Positions 17,972 to 29,200 of a DNA stretch of 64,000 bases are shown here, one piece after another. Where the stretch lies: assembly GCF_000024405.1 (NCBI RefSeq), contig NC_013517.1:806001-870000 (forward strand). Reading direction: 5' to 3'. The notes under the pieces were generated by a model. The model did not search any database, was not told where the DNA came from, and was given only the letters and a program-made list of their open reading frames with translations. A program made the position numbers and the translations under genes. Position 1 is the stretch's first letter, and every line of letters starts with the position of its first letter. This DNA comes from Sebaldella termitidis ATCC 33386. Lineage in GTDB: Bacteria; Fusobacteriota; Fusobacteriia; Fusobacteriales; Leptotrichiaceae.

Positions 17972-19045
17972 ATGTTGAAGAAGAATTTTAAGTATCTGTT
18001 GTTGGTAATGACTATGATATTGGCAGTTTTAAGCTGCGGGAAGAGTGAAAGCGGCGGGGACAGTACTTCTGGGAAAAAGAATATAAAAGTAGGGGTTATA
18101 TATACTAAAGCAAAGCTTGGAGGAAATTCATTTAATGATCTGGTATTTGAAGGTGTAAAAAGAGCAGAGGCAGATTTTGGAATAAAATATAACAATGTAG
18201 AGCCTAATACTGCGGCAGATCAGGAAAATGCACAGGAAACAATGGCTAGTTCCGGAGAATACGCGCTGATTATAGTAGTAGGACAGGAGCAGATGGATGC
18301 ATTAAAGAAAACAGCGGAAAAATATCCTGATCAGAAGTTTGCATATATTGACGGAATATTGGAAATGCCAAATATAGCATCTTATGAGGCTAAAGAGCAG
18401 GAAGGGTCATTCCTTGTGGGTGTGCTTGCAGCATTATCAAAGGAAAATAAAATAGATCCTAAATTCAACAGTGAAAATAAGCTTGGATTTATCGGAGGAG
18501 TAAATTCGCCTCTTATAAATAAATTTTATACAGGTTATATGGCCGGAATAAGATATGTTAATCCGTCTTATGCGGTAACAGCTGATTATGTAGGCGGTTT
18601 TAATGATCCTTCTACTGGAAAAGTAATAGCAAGTACAATGAATCAAAAGGGAAATGATGTTATTTATCATGCTGCGGGAGCATCAGGAACAGGATTATTT
18701 CAGGCAGCAGAGGAAAAAGGCTTTATAGCAATAGGTGTTAATTCGAATCAAAATACACTCGCACCAAATAATATAATAGCAACAATGATAAAAAAGGTAG
18801 ATGTAGCCGCATATTCGGCAATAAAAGATATCACAGAAGGGAAATTCAGCCAGGGTAAAAATATTCTGGGACTTAAAGAAGACGGTGTAGGATATACAAC
18901 TGAGGGAAGCAATATAAAAGTACCTCAGGAAATAATAGATGAAGTGGAAAAAATAAAACAGAAAATAGTCAGCGGGGAATTAGTAATACCAGATACACCG
19001 GAAAGCGTAGATGAATTTTTGAAAAATAATACTTATTCCAAATAA
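17972..19045 (+). CDS. BMP-family nucleoside-binding lipoprotein of an ABC importer
   Basis: The substrate-binding component of a nucleoside ABC importer of the BmpA/PnrA/YufN family, 357 residues, tethered outside the inner membrane. It has a lipoprotein signal peptide with lipobox VLSC (C22), a Ser/Gly-rich linker (GKSESGGDSTSGKKN), then the periplasmic-binding fold starting VGVIYTKAKLGGNSFNDLVFEG, with the family features GQEQMDAL, GFIGGVNSPLINKFYTGYMAG and YHAAGASGTGLFQAAEEKG. It heads the operon with matching ATPase and permeases. The start has a GAGGTGATGAG site. The ligand is predicted to be a purine or pyrimidine nucleoside from the family and the downstream hydrolase and phosphorylase. 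Confidence 0.93.
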   Translation: MLKKNFKYLLLVMTMILAVLSCGKSESGGDSTSGKKNIKVGVIYTKAKLGGNSFNDLVFEGVKRAEADFGIKYNNVEPNTAADQENAQETMASSGEYALIIVVGQEQMDALKKTAEKYPDQKFAYIDGILEMPNIASYEAKEQEGSFLVGVLAALSKENKIDPKFNSENKLGFIGGVNSPLINKFYTGYMAGIRYVNPSYAVTADYVGGFNDPSTGKVIASTMNQKGNDVIYHAAGASGTGLFQAAEEKGFIAIGVNSNQNTLAPNNIIATMIKKVDVAAYSAIKDITEGKFSQGKNILGLKEDGVGYTTEGSNIKVPQEIIDEVEKIKQKIVSGELVIPDTPESVDEFLKNNTYSK

Positions 19046-19099
19046 GGCGGAATATTTAATTTAAAACTATTTATAAAACAGGTGAAAGTGAGGAGTAAA

Positions 19100-20608
19100 G
19101 TGTCTCTAGTTATAGAAATGAAAAATATAACAAAAACCTTTCCCGGTGTAAAAGCTAATGATGATATTACCTTTGAAGTAGAAAAAAATGAGATTCACTG
19201 TCTGCTAGGGGAAAACGGAACCGGCAAAAGCACCCTTATGAATATTTTATTTGGTCTTTATAAGCCGGATAGGGGAGAAATATTTATAAACGGAGAAAGG
19301 AGCAGCATCTCGAATCCCAGAGAGGCATTTCATAAAGGGATAGGGATGGTTCACCAGCATTTTATGCTTGTCAGTCAGATGACCGTTTTGGAAAATATCA
19401 TTCTTGGGAAAGAGCACGGAAATTTCTTTATGGATTTAAAGGAAAGCCGTAAAATAATAAATGAACTGGCACAGAAATATAATTTTAAAATAGAACTGGA
19501 TGAAAAGGTAGACAGTCTCTCTGTAGGAGTAAAGCAAAGAGTGGAAATACTAAAAACTCTGTACAGAGGAGCGGATATTATTATTTTGGATGAACCTACT
19601 GCAGTACTTACACCTCAGGAAGTGGAGGAGCTGTTTAAAATACTGAGAAGTCTTAAAGAAGACGGAAAAACAATAATTTTTATCACGCACAAGCTTAATG
19701 AAACAATGGAGCTTTCTGACAGGATAACAGTTTTGAGAAAAGGAAAAAAGGTAGTTACCCTAAACAAAGAAGAAACCAGTCCTGCCGAGCTTGCTTACTA
19801 TATGGTGGGCAGAGACGTGAATTTTGAGATAGAGAAAGAGGCTGTAAAAACAGGCGATGTGATTCTTTCTGTAAAAGGACTGAAGCTTTTGGAAAAATCA
19901 CAGAGTAAGGTTGATTTTACGGTAAAAGCCGGAGAGATTCTCGGGATAGCGGGTGTGGAAGGAAACGGGCAGCTGGAACTTGAGGAAATAATAATGGGGC
20001 TGCGAAAGCCTTTGGACGGGGAAATATTTATAAAGGATGAAAATATTACACATAAAAGTGTTCATGAACGCAGAGAAATGGGGATAGGATACATACCGTC
20101 CGACAGACATAAAAGAGCAATGGTAAAAGAATTCAGCATAAAGGAAAACTTTCTTCTTGGATATCAGGACAGCAGCCAGTTTACCAGAAATAAATTTGTA
20201 AAATACGGGGAACTTACTGAATACAGTAAGGAAATGATAGAAAAATTTGACATAAAAGTACCGGGGCCGGAGCATACAATAGGAAATCTTTCCGGAGGAA
20301 ACCAGCAGAAGGTGATACTAAGCCGTGAAGTAAGCCACAGTCCGGAGCTTATAATAGCGGCACAGCCTATAAGAGGGCTGGATATAGGGGCTATAGAATT
20401 CATACATAATATTCTTCTGGAATTACGCTCACAGGGGAAAGCCATTCTTTTGATTTCGGCCGAGCTTTCCGAAATAATGAAATTAAGTGACAGAATAGCT
20501 GTATTTTATGAGGGTGAAATAAACGGACTTGTGAATGCGGGAGAACTGGAAAGAGAAGAAATAGGACTGCTTATGGCAGGGGAAAGGTTAGAAAAATATG
20601 GGAAATAA
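19100..20608 (+). CDS. Nucleoside ABC transporter ATP-binding protein (two ATPase domains)
   Basis: The energising subunit of the importer. It has tandem ATPase domains in one chain of about 502 residues, as in YufO and RbsA-like proteins. Domain 1 has Walker A GENGTGKST, a signature-region SVGVKQRVEI and Walker B IIILDEPTAVL. Domain 2 has a degenerate Walker A (GVEGNGQLE), an intact signature LSGGNQQKV and a B-like LIIAAQPIRGLD. This asymmetry is normal for the family. I chose the GTG at 19100 because AGGAG lies at 19091-19095; an in-frame GTG at 19082 or the ATG at 19118 are alternatives. The gene overlaps the next by 11 bases. Confidence 0.93.
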   Translation: MSLVIEMKNITKTFPGVKANDDITFEVEKNEIHCLLGENGTGKSTLMNILFGLYKPDRGEIFINGERSSISNPREAFHKGIGMVHQHFMLVSQMTVLENIILGKEHGNFFMDLKESRKIINELAQKYNFKIELDEKVDSLSVGVKQRVEILKTLYRGADIIILDEPTAVLTPQEVEELFKILRSLKEDGKTIIFITHKLNETMELSDRITVLRKGKKVVTLNKEETSPAELAYYMVGRDVNFEIEKEAVKTGDVILSVKGLKLLEKSQSKVDFTVKAGEILGIAGVEGNGQLELEEIIMGLRKPLDGEIFIKDENITHKSVHERREMGIGYIPSDRHKRAMVKEFSIKENFLLGYQDSSQFTRNKFVKYGELTEYSKEMIEKFDIKVPGPEHTIGNLSGGNQQKVILSREVSHSPELIIAAQPIRGLDIGAIEFIHNILLELRSQGKAILLISAELSEIMKLSDRIAVFYEGEINGLVNAGELEREEIGLLMAGERLEKYGK

Positions 20609-21686
20609 TAAAAAGGATTTAGGTTTGGTTTTAAAAGAGATATCATCCATAAAATCCGTAAAGGATATATGGTCGTCCATAATAGCTATAATATTGGCTT
20701 TTCTGGTAAGCTCGGTGATTATTCTTTTAATGAATGAATCACCCGTAGAGGCTTATTCTTATTTGATACAGGGAGCTTTTGGAAATACAAGAGCCTTGTA
20801 TAATACCATAGCTATGAGTATCCCTCTCATGTTTACCGGACTTGCTGTAGCTGTGGCTTCACGGGGAGGTCTGTTTAATATAGGGGCAGAAGGGCAGCTT
20901 TATATAGGGTCAATGTGCTCTGTACTTACTGCACTTGCTTTTCCGGGACTTCCAAAGCCTGTCTTGCTTCCGCTTATATTAATTGCAGGATTTGCAGGCG
21001 GAGCAGTATGGGGTCTTATTCCGGGATACCTGAAGGCAGTAAAGGGAATAAACGAAGTAATAGTTTGTATAATGCTGAATTATGTGGCACAGCTTTTTAC
21101 ATCTTATCTTGTAAACGGACCGTTTAAAGATGAGGGGATGCAGGCTCATACAAAGCAGATATCGGAAAATGCAAGGTTTGTACGTTATACGACAAGCTCG
21201 CAGCTGACTAACGCTGTTTTTGTAGCTATACTTATTATAGTCTGCATTTATATACTGCTTTGGAAAACATCAGCCGGTTTTAAGATAAGAACAGTAGGTC
21301 TGAATTTCTTTTCATCCGAAGCTGCAGGGATAAATCCCAAAATAACTATGATTGCTACAATGGCATTAAGCGGAGGAATAGCATCTATGGCAGGGGTAAC
21401 GGAAATAACAGCTAAATACTACAGATTTGTGGATACCTTCTCGCCTTCATACGGCTTTACAGGAATAGCGGTAGCAGTATTAGGGAGAAATAACCCTTTC
21501 GGGATCATACTTACTTCACTGCTTTTTGGAATGCTTGATTCGGGAGCACTTAGAATGACACTGGAGACTTCTATTTCTTCCAGTATGATAAAAGTAATAC
21601 AGAGTCTTGTAATATTATTTGTGGCAGCACCGCAGATAAGCAGGATTTTCAGTAAGAAGGTGATAAGATTTGGAAATTCAGATTAG
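20598..21686 (+). CDS. Nucleoside ABC transporter permease 1
   Basis: An inner-membrane permease of 362 residues in the YufP/BPD_transp_2 family, with around nine to ten hydrophobic segments. Family blocks include GLAVAVASRGGLFNIGAEGQLYIG near residues 75-98, GINEVIVCIMLNY, and TVGLNFFSSEAAGI, the cytoplasmic loop that docks on the ATPase. An N-terminal cytoplasmic stretch of about 25 residues precedes the first helix. It overlaps the ATPase gene and the next permease, implying translational coupling. Confidence 0.93.
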   Translation: MGNNKKDLGLVLKEISSIKSVKDIWSSIIAIILAFLVSSVIILLMNESPVEAYSYLIQGAFGNTRALYNTIAMSIPLMFTGLAVAVASRGGLFNIGAEGQLYIGSMCSVLTALAFPGLPKPVLLPLILIAGFAGGAVWGLIPGYLKAVKGINEVIVCIMLNYVAQLFTSYLVNGPFKDEGMQAHTKQISENARFVRYTTSSQLTNAVFVAILIIVCIYILLWKTSAGFKIRTVGLNFFSSEAAGINPKITMIATMALSGGIASMAGVTEITAKYYRFVDTFSPSYGFTGIAVAVLGRNNPFGIILTSLLFGMLDSGALRMTLETSISSSMIKVIQSLVILFVAAPQISRIFSKKVIRFGNSD

Positions 21687-22575
21687 TAATATTTTAGCAA
21701 TAACATTTCAGATACTTATTCCTATTGCTCTTGCAGCTATAGCAGGAACAATTTCCGAGAGAAGCGGAGTAATAAATCTGGGGCTTGAGGGAATGATGCT
21801 CATAGGTGCGTTCGGAGGGGCCTACGGCAGTTTTATATCAGGGAATCCATATGTAGGAATAGTGTTTTCTGTGATAATATGCTCTGTAATGGGATTTTTA
21901 CATGCATATTTCTGTCTTGCACTTAAAGCGCACCAGTCAGTGGTAGGAGTGGGAATAAACATATTTGCAGGCGGGATTACTGCCACACTTTTAAAAATAA
22001 TCTGGCAGAATGAAGGGCAGAGTCCCATAGTAAAATCAGTGCCTAATGTGACAATACCGGTACTAAATAAGATACCTGTTTTAAGAGTCTTATTTGAAAA
22101 TCAGTCTGTTTATCTTTATTTTACAATAATAATAGCAGTTTTTTCATATATAGTTATTTATAAAACCAAAGTGGGACTCAGACTGCGGGCAATAGGAGAC
22201 CACCCGAAAACTGCACAGACATCTGGAATAAATGTAAATAAATACAGATATATTGCTGTTACTATAAGCGGGGCAATAGCAGGACTGGCAGGATCATATC
22301 TTTCTATTTCCCTTAATAATCTGTTTGTAAAAGATATGACAGCAGGAAGAGGTTTTATGGGTCTGGCTGCTAATATTTTCGGCGGATGGAATCCTTTGGG
22401 ATCACTGATAGCGAGCTTTGTATTTTCGGTAGCACAGGCTTTGAGATTTTATCTTACAGGTCTTAATATACCAAGCTATTTTATAGAAATGATTCCTTAT
22501 CTGGTGACTCTGGTAGTTCTGGTTGTTATAAAAAATAAATCAAAAGGACCGGAAGCTCTTGGTAAAATTGAATAA
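21670..22575 (+). CDS. Nucleoside ABC transporter permease 2
   Basis: The second permease of the importer, 301 residues, YufQ-like. It starts with a TTG at 21670, preceded by AAGGTGAT and overlapping the upstream gene by 17 bases. Recognisable blocks are GTISERSGVINLGLEGMMLIGAFGG near the N-terminus, HQSVVGVGINIFAGGIT, and RLRAIGDHPKTAQTSGINV, the ATPase-facing loop. About eight membrane segments. With permease 1 it forms the heterodimeric channel. Confidence 0.93.
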   Translation: MEIQISNILAITFQILIPIALAAIAGTISERSGVINLGLEGMMLIGAFGGAYGSFISGNPYVGIVFSVIICSVMGFLHAYFCLALKAHQSVVGVGINIFAGGITATLLKIIWQNEGQSPIVKSVPNVTIPVLNKIPVLRVLFENQSVYLYFTIIIAVFSYIVIYKTKVGLRLRAIGDHPKTAQTSGINVNKYRYIAVTISGAIAGLAGSYLSISLNNLFVKDMTAGRGFMGLAANIFGGWNPLGSLIASFVFSVAQALRFYLTGLNIPSYFIEMIPYLVTLVVLVVIKNKSKGPEALGKIE

Positions 22576-22668
22576 TTTTAATGATGGGAAAATTCTTTTC
22601 ATTTTTATTTTTTAAATTTTATTAATATGTTACAATAATAAGAAAACTTAACCAAAAGAGGGTATATC

Positions 22669-23412
22669 ATGGCTAAAGAAAATAAGGATTTAGAAAAAGT
22701 AAAAAATAAGATTCCTTTGTATGTAACTGTTTATGAAGAGATATTCAGTATGATAAACAGAGGGGAGTTTAAGCTGGGAGAAAAGCTTCCCGGTGAGAAT
22801 GAGCTTGCCAAAATGCTGAATGTAAGCAGGGGGACATTAAGACAGGCTCTGCTGCTGCTGCAGGAAGATAATATTATTTTTAATTATCAGGGAAAAGGAA
22901 ATTTTATTACAAATAATAAATTTAAAATAAATGAGACTGCACAAAAGGAAGTAATAATAGCTACTGCATGTAATATTCAGGAATACAGTGATATAGAAGC
23001 AGAGGTTGTTTTTCAGCTGCCTACTGTAAAGCTTCAAAGAGCTTTGAATATAGAAAACAGCAGAATGATAGCAGCTTTTGACATTGATTTTTATATAAAA
23101 GGGGAACGTGTATGCTATATGGTGGCATTTCTGCCTTATGACAATATAAGCGAGTATAATATTGATTTTAAGGATAAAAAGAGTATAGCAGCTTCTCTTT
23201 TTGATTATGTGGAAAAAAATGTAGTAGATATAAGAACAAAGCTTACAATAATAGAAGTAGAAAAGGAACACAGGAAAAAATTCGATCCTGAGCATACAAA
23301 ATCGCTGGCAGTATTTGACGAGATAGTATACTCTGATCTTGGAATGCCTATTGTCACTATGAAAACATACTGTGTTCCGAAATATTATGAATTTTACATA
23401 AAAAGAAAGTGA
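22669..23412 (+). CDS. GntR-family (HutC/UTRA) transcriptional regulator
   Basis: A 247-residue regulator with an N-terminal winged helix-turn-helix at about 15-80 (PLYVTVYEEIFSMI, GEKLPGENELAKMLNVSRGTLRQALLLLQEDN, GKGNFI). Its UTRA-type effector domain follows (CYMVAFLPYDNIS and a terminal VTMKTYCVPKYYEFYIKRK). It sits between the permeases and the salvage enzymes, so it probably senses a nucleoside or a breakdown product and controls this operon, perhaps through the boxes at 17911-17948. It is separated from the permeases by a 93-base gap that may hold a secondary promoter, but no clear one was seen. Confidence 0.9.
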   Translation: MAKENKDLEKVKNKIPLYVTVYEEIFSMINRGEFKLGEKLPGENELAKMLNVSRGTLRQALLLLQEDNIIFNYQGKGNFITNNKFKINETAQKEVIIATACNIQEYSDIEAEVVFQLPTVKLQRALNIENSRMIAAFDIDFYIKGERVCYMVAFLPYDNISEYNIDFKDKKSIAASLFDYVEKNVVDIRTKLTIIEVEKEHRKKFDPEHTKSLAVFDEIVYSDLGMPIVTMKTYCVPKYYEFYIKRK

Positions 23413-23421
23413 CGGATAAAT

Positions 23422-24354
23422 ATGAAAATTATATTTGATTGTGATCCCGGGCTGGATGACGGAATAGCACTGCTTACTGCATTCAGTTACAAGGGATTTG
23501 ATATAAAGGCTGTAACTACAGCTTTCGGATGTTCAACGCTGGAGAATACTACAAGGAATGCGTTAAGGCTTATGGATTTTCTCGGACGAAAAGATGTAAA
23601 GGTAGCAATGGGAGCATTTCAGTCAATGCTTGGCAAAACTGATATTGCGCCCTATGTACACGGGGAAGACGGTTTTAAAAATATAAATCTTCCTGAGACT
23701 GATATTAAACCGTATACTAAAAATGCAGCTGAAACTATTTATGAAACTGCAATGGAAAGTGAGGAAAAAATAACTATAGTTGCTACAGGTCCACTGACTA
23801 ACATAGGAACAGCTCTGAAAAAGTATCCTGAATTAAAAGATAAGATAGAAAAAGTGTCTATAATGGGTGGCGCTGTGGGAATAGGGAATAAATCTCCTGT
23901 AGCTGAAGCAAACATATCAAATGACCCCGAGGCTGCGAGAATTCTTTTTGAATCAGGAATTCCGGTAATCATGAGCGGTCTGAATATGACTTTTAATGCA
24001 CTTGTGTATGATGATGAAATAGAAGAGATTGCTGCACTCGGAAATAAGGAGGCGAAGCTTGGAGGTGATTTTCTGAGAGCTCACAGGGAATTTTACAGAA
24101 AACAGAATTTTGCAGGTGATCCGCCTCATGATATTTGTGCTGTAGCTCAGCTGATAAAGCCTGAAATCTTTGAAACTGTACACTGTCATGTAGATGTGGA
24201 GACTAAAGGTGAATTTACAAGAGGGGAAACAGTAGCTGATTTGAAAAATAAATTTGGTAAAGAAAAAAATGCTTTTGTAGCTGTCGGAGTAGACAGAAAA
24301 AAATTTATTGAATTTATCAAAGAGAGATTATCGGCGTATAAGGAGGGGAAATAG
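23422..24354 (+). CDS. Nucleoside hydrolase (inosine/uridine-preferring family)
   Basis: Splits the N-glycosidic bond of imported nucleosides to give free base and ribose. The 310-residue protein opens with the calcium-binding signature [12 protein letters not shown] (residues 6-17), and has [31 protein letters not shown] and [11 protein letters not shown], whose His and Asp complete the active site. Length is typical. It lies nine bases after the GntR gene. Purine versus pyrimidine preference cannot be read from the sequence. Confidence 0.93.
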   Translation: MKIIFDCDPGLDDGIALLTAFSYKGFDIKAVTTAFGCSTLENTTRNALRLMDFLGRKDVKVAMGAFQSMLGKTDIAPYVHGEDGFKNINLPETDIKPYTKNAAETIYETAMESEEKITIVATGPLTNIGTALKKYPELKDKIEKVSIMGGAVGIGNKSPVAEANISNDPEAARILFESGIPVIMSGLNMTFNALVYDDEIEEIAALGNKEAKLGGDFLRAHREFYRKQNFAGDPPHDICAVAQLIKPEIFETVHCHVDVETKGEFTRGETVADLKNKFGKEKNAFVAVGVDRKKFIEFIKERLSAYKEGK

Positions 24355-24358
24355 AACA

Positions 24359-25111
24359 ATGAATGGAAAAGATGAATTTCATATAAAATGTAAGACCGGA
24401 GATGTGGGAAGATATGTTTTATTGCCCGGTGATCCTGACAGAGTGGAAAAAATCGCAAAATATCTTGATAATGCAGTCAAAGTACAGCAAAAAAGAGAAT
24501 ATACAGTATATACCGGATATCTGGACGGAGAAAAAGTATCTGTCTGTTCTACAGGAATAGGAGGCCCGTCAGCAGCAATAGCATTGGAAGAGCTTGCTAA
24601 TATAGGCGGAGATACTTTTATCAGGGTAGGAACAGCAGGAGGAATGGATATTAATATAAAAGGCGGAGATTTGGTAATTGCTTCAGGAGCGATAAGAAAT
24701 GAAGGGACAAGTAAGGAGTACCTTCCGCTTGAGTTTCCTGCTGTTGCTAATCATGAAGTGATGAGTGCGCTGATAACGGCAGCAGAAAATCTTGGCAGAG
24801 AATATCATATAGGAGTAGTGCACTGTAAAGATTCTTTTTACGGGCAGCATACACCGGAAAAAATGCCGGTGGGAAGTGAACTGAAGCATAAATGGGAGGC
24901 ATATCTAGCAGGAGGAGCATTATGCTCTGAAATGGAATCTGCAGCGTTATTTACTGTGGGGAGCTACAGAAAAGTAAGGGTGGGAACAATATTGCTTGCT
25001 GTGGCTAATCAGGAGCGTGAAAAGCTCGGGCTTGAGAATGTTTTTGCAGATGATACAGAGCTTGCTATAAAAACAGCCGTGGAGGCTGTAAGGGTACTTA
25101 TCAAAAAATAA
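24359..25111 (+). CDS. udp: Uridine phosphorylase
   Basis: Phosphorolyses uridine to uracil and ribose 1-phosphate. The 250-residue protein shows the PNP/UDP fold blocks [12 protein letters not shown] at about 20-31, [25 protein letters not shown], a [11 protein letters not shown] substrate loop typical of uridine phosphorylases, and [11 protein letters not shown]. The ATG at 24359 lies five bases after the hydrolase stop. An AGGAGG lies 12 bases upstream, a little far but the best available. It ends the nucleoside operon, followed by a terminator. Confidence 0.9.
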   Translation: MNGKDEFHIKCKTGDVGRYVLLPGDPDRVEKIAKYLDNAVKVQQKREYTVYTGYLDGEKVSVCSTGIGGPSAAIALEELANIGGDTFIRVGTAGGMDINIKGGDLVIASGAIRNEGTSKEYLPLEFPAVANHEVMSALITAAENLGREYHIGVVHCKDSFYGQHTPEKMPVGSELKHKWEAYLAGGALCSEMESAALFTVGSYRKVRVGTILLAVANQEREKLGLENVFADDTELAIKTAVEAVRVLIKK

Positions 25112-25117
25112 GATAAA

Positions 25118-25157
25118 AAAAGAGGAACTGTATTGGTTTGGATACAGCTCCTCTTTT
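25118..25157 (+). terminator. Terminator of the nucleoside operon
   Basis: A 16-base imperfect stem, AAAAGAGGAACTGTAT (25118-25133) with ATACAGCTCCTCTTTT (25142-25157), one mismatch, ending in a short T-run. Confidence 0.82.
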
Positions 25158-25322
25158 ACATTTCCTGTTGTGTTACAGCTGATTTTAGGATATATACATT
25201 CATTCCTGCAGAAAAAGAAAGATTTAAAATTCTTTTGTTAATTTTCTTTTTTGATAAGTCGTGACGTGATTATTATAATATGTTTTGTTTGCTGAATTTT
25301 CTATTTTTCAGAGATGAAAAAT

Positions 25323-25371
25323 AGAGTGTTTCCTGACTAAGAACATCAAAGTCTTGTCCGGGAAACACTCT
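25323..25371 (-). terminator. Terminator of the second autotransporter gene (minus strand)
   Basis: AGAGTGTTTCC (25323-25333) pairs with GGAAACACTCT (25361-25371). Read on the minus strand, a run of T follows (the A-rich stretch at 25316-25322). No gene is seen in 25158-25322. Confidence 0.85.
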
Positions 25372-25379
25372 CTATTTAT

Positions 25380-26230
25380 TTAAAATATTGCTTTAAATGT
25401 TATTCCTGTTCTGTAATCATCTTCCTTATCATTTCCTGTTGAATACTCCCCTGTAAGGAATATTCCGTATCTGTCTATTACCTCTAACCCTATTGCTGCT
25501 TTTGTTCTGAATGTTCCTTTTTCATCTTCAGGTTTTGATAATTTATGATAGCCGTCTTCTACTGCTATGAGTCTCGCTTTTTCTCTTTCATTAAGATCCG
25601 CAAGCTCATATTCGTATGCAAGGTCAAGTGCTCCTTTTAACTGCCAGTTAGCTCCTAAAGGTAGTGCTCCTTTCAGCTCTAGCCCTGCTCTCGGCTTCGC
25701 ACTCCATGCATCATTTCCTTCTACCTCAAGTGCCTCCAGTCCGCTTTCATTAAATGTAGGTCTTGTCACATACATTGCTCTGAATGCTCCGTATGGCATC
25801 AGGCTTGCTTTTTTACCTAAGCCAAATTCTTTCCCGAGTATATTGTCACTTGTTATACTGTATGTTTCATAAGATCCGTTCATTTCTGATCTGCTGTTAG
25901 GACTTGGCCAGTCTATATTTCTGTCCACATTATGGATACTTGCTCTTCCAGTCAGATCATTTACTACTTTCCATCCATTTGATCTATACTTGTTATGTAC
26001 TCCCAGCTGGATTGTATCTACCCATTCTTCACTTTCATTTCCGTCTTTGAATTCAAAGCCTGTATGAACATATCCCAGTGAATAGCCGAATGTATGCTTA
26101 TATGTTCTTTCCACTTCTCTTAAAGCAAGTACTCCTGTTGTTGTATAATCATAACCCACTACTCCGTCTGTTTCTTCTTTGTTCTTTCCTTTTCCAGCTA
26201 TTACACTTATTTTTACATTTTCTTTTGTGT
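25380..26230 (-). repeat. Inverted duplicate shared with the other autotransporter (copy 2)
   Basis: This is the barrel-coding end of the second autotransporter, an inverted near-copy of 16236-17080. See the 34-base identical block at 26069-26102. The two copies are about 8.3 kb apart and flank the nucleoside operon. Confidence 0.75.
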
Positions 26231-29200
26231 TGTTTGCAGAATCCTGCAATAAGTGCAGTGATTCTTCAAATGCCTTTGCTATGTCATATTCTCTCTGGTT
26301 TATATTAGCATATACATTTCCTGCAAGACTTGCCATTATATGTCTAAAGTCAGATTCATTTGTTATATAGTTGATCTTATCAAATATTTTTCTTCCCTCA
26401 CCATAAGTAACGGCATATTTCTCATTCATCACTCTTCCAAAGTCTTCGTACCACAAGCCGTCTGTAAATTCTGTATATGGTTTTCTTGTCATTACCAGAT
26501 TGCTTCCCTGAGCTGTTGCATCCCATGTTAGTGATTGAGATATATATTCACCTTTTCCCGTAGAACCTTTAAATATGTTTTCAAACACATATCTGTCTGT
26601 TGCAGTTCCTACAGAAAAATCTGGTGTTACTTCCAGTCTGTCCGGTATTACACCGCCGAATCCAACCTGACCTGACGAGTTTGTAGTTGGAGTATTTGTA
26701 GAAGGGTCGATTGTTACTATTACTTTTATCCCGTCATAATTAAAGTTCCCGCCTACATTTATGTTTATTACTCCAAAGTTCACCAGTGTCGGCATATCAG
26801 GCAGAATATACTGCTTTGATGTATACCCCTGTGTTGTGCCTGTGCTGTCCTGTATATTACCTTGCTCCACACTTGGTGTATAAGCTATTCCCAGTCCTGT
26901 TCCCGTTATATTTATAGTTCCCTTATTTACCAGCTTAGTATCATCTCCAGCCAGATATATTCCTGTTACATTATTACCAGTTACATTTATTATTGATCCG
27001 GTATGATTGTATATCTGGGCTCCGCTCTGTCCTGCTATTCCTATTACTCCTTCACCAGTCATATTAATTGTACCATAGTTATTTACTACTGCATTCTCTG
27101 CTGCAAATATTCCCTTGGCATTATCTCCGAAACCATTTATAATACCTCTGTTCTCCGCTGTATAACCTGCTCCTTTTACATAAATTCCTATCCCATCTTT
27201 TCCTACCTGTATAGTTTTGCCTGCATTATTCGTTATATTAGAATTTTCACCGTATATTCCCACTGAATAGCCCGTTTTATATTTTTCTCCCTTTGAATCT
27301 ATGTGTTCTACTAAATTTGAATCTCCTAATATTATATCTGCATTATTTATTATACCTGCATTTTTGGCATATATTCCTATATTCGAAACTCCTGTATTAC
27401 CTGTTATATCTGCATTGTTTATAAAAGATCCGCCGTTTTTCAGGTAATACCCTATGTTATCTGATCCTGTCATTGTCAGTGTTCCGCTATTATCCGCTGC
27501 CAGTACAGAATCAGCAAATACAAATATACTGTTATTTCCTATTACTGATGACTGATTATTTATAAATGACGGGGCTGTACTTCCTGTGAATACAAATCCG
27601 TATGATCCGTCTCCCACTGATACTGTAGAATCATTTAGTACCATTCCTGTCTGATTTACTGCATATACTCCCACTCCGTCATTCTGACCCACTGTTATTG
27701 ATGATCCGGGGTGTAAAATTATTGTTCCTCCCTCTGAATATATACCTGTTCCGCCGTTTCCTGCTGTTATTGCTCCGTCATTTGTTATATTTCCGTTCTT
27801 ATTATAGATTCCTACTCCGTTATCTCCTACATTTACTGCACTTGCTGTCATATTATGAATATTACTGTTTATGTTATCAGCATAGATTCCTACACCCGGC
27901 TGTGTCTGACTTGCAGAATTACCTATTAATATTGTACCTGCATTGACTATACTATTAGCACCGGCTGTGTATATCCCTATTGACTGGTCTCCGGTTAAGC
28001 TTATTTTATTGCTGTTTATTATTGTTGTCGGTAATAACGCTGAGTTTTCGGAATATATTCCCACTGCTTTCTGACTTCCGCTGTTTATTTCCGATATACC
28101 TGAATTCAAAATAAAGTCTCCGTCTTTTAGGAACAATCCTGTCGATTCCTGTCCGATTGTAATAATTCCGTTATTGTTTACTATATGCGAGCCTGCTCCT
28201 TCTCCATATATTCCTACTGAATTATTAGTTAACATTATCGTTCCTTCATTTCTTCCTCTTGCTCCTCCTGTCAGATACATTCCTGCTGATGAATCTCCAA
28301 GCGTTATTGATCCTAAATTCGTTCCTTCTTCATTTACTGTTATTCCCGGTGTAGTGAATGTATATGGAAGTGTTGAATACTGACCACTAAGTACCATTCC
28401 TGATACATTTGTTCCTAATGAATTTATATTTGATGATGTTCCAAATAATGATACTGTATTTATTCCATTTATCAATGACCCATTTGAACCTAATGTTGCT
28501 GATGTATCATTATAGAAATCCCCGCCTATCATATTTCCTACTACATATGTTGAACCTGGTGCTGAGTTTACTGTAAACGGTGTTGACAGATTTATACTTG
28601 AACTTGAATCTGTTATCATTAATGTTATGTTTTGTCCGTTTACTGCTATCGTTCCTCCAAGATTTGTGAAGCTGCTTCCGTTTGTCAGGTAGTAGCCTAT
28701 TGCATTATCTCCGTTCAGTGACATTGTTCCGCCGTTTATATTCCCTGTACTTCCGCTTGCATATATTCCTACTCCGTCTTTTCCCACTGTTATATTTCCG
28801 TCTATATTCAATGTCGAATTTACTGCATAAATTCCTATTCCTGCCGCACCGCTTGATACATCTATATTTGAGCCTGTTCCAAGTGTTATTAATGAACTCG
28901 CTGCCGGAAGTGCTGTATTATTGGCATATATCCCGTATCCTCCATGTGCTGTCCCTGTGGAGATTATATTTCCGTTATTATTTATGTTTATTGTTCCGTT
29001 TCCATATAATTCCGGAGTAGTTAAATAGTTTACCCCATATATTCCTACACTTTTATTTCCTATATTTACTGTTCCCGCATTTGTTATCACAGTTCCGTTT
29101 GCTCCGTATATTCCTACTGATTCTTCTCCTGTTACTTTTATAAAGCTTCCGGCTCCTGTATTTGTTATATCTCCAAAATCTGCCAATATCCCTGTAGATT

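Noticed and set aside
24308-24358. Earlier ATG for the uridine phosphorylase gene at 24308
   Set aside because: It lies within the end of the nucleoside hydrolase gene without a ribosome site and adds residues not seen in the family.
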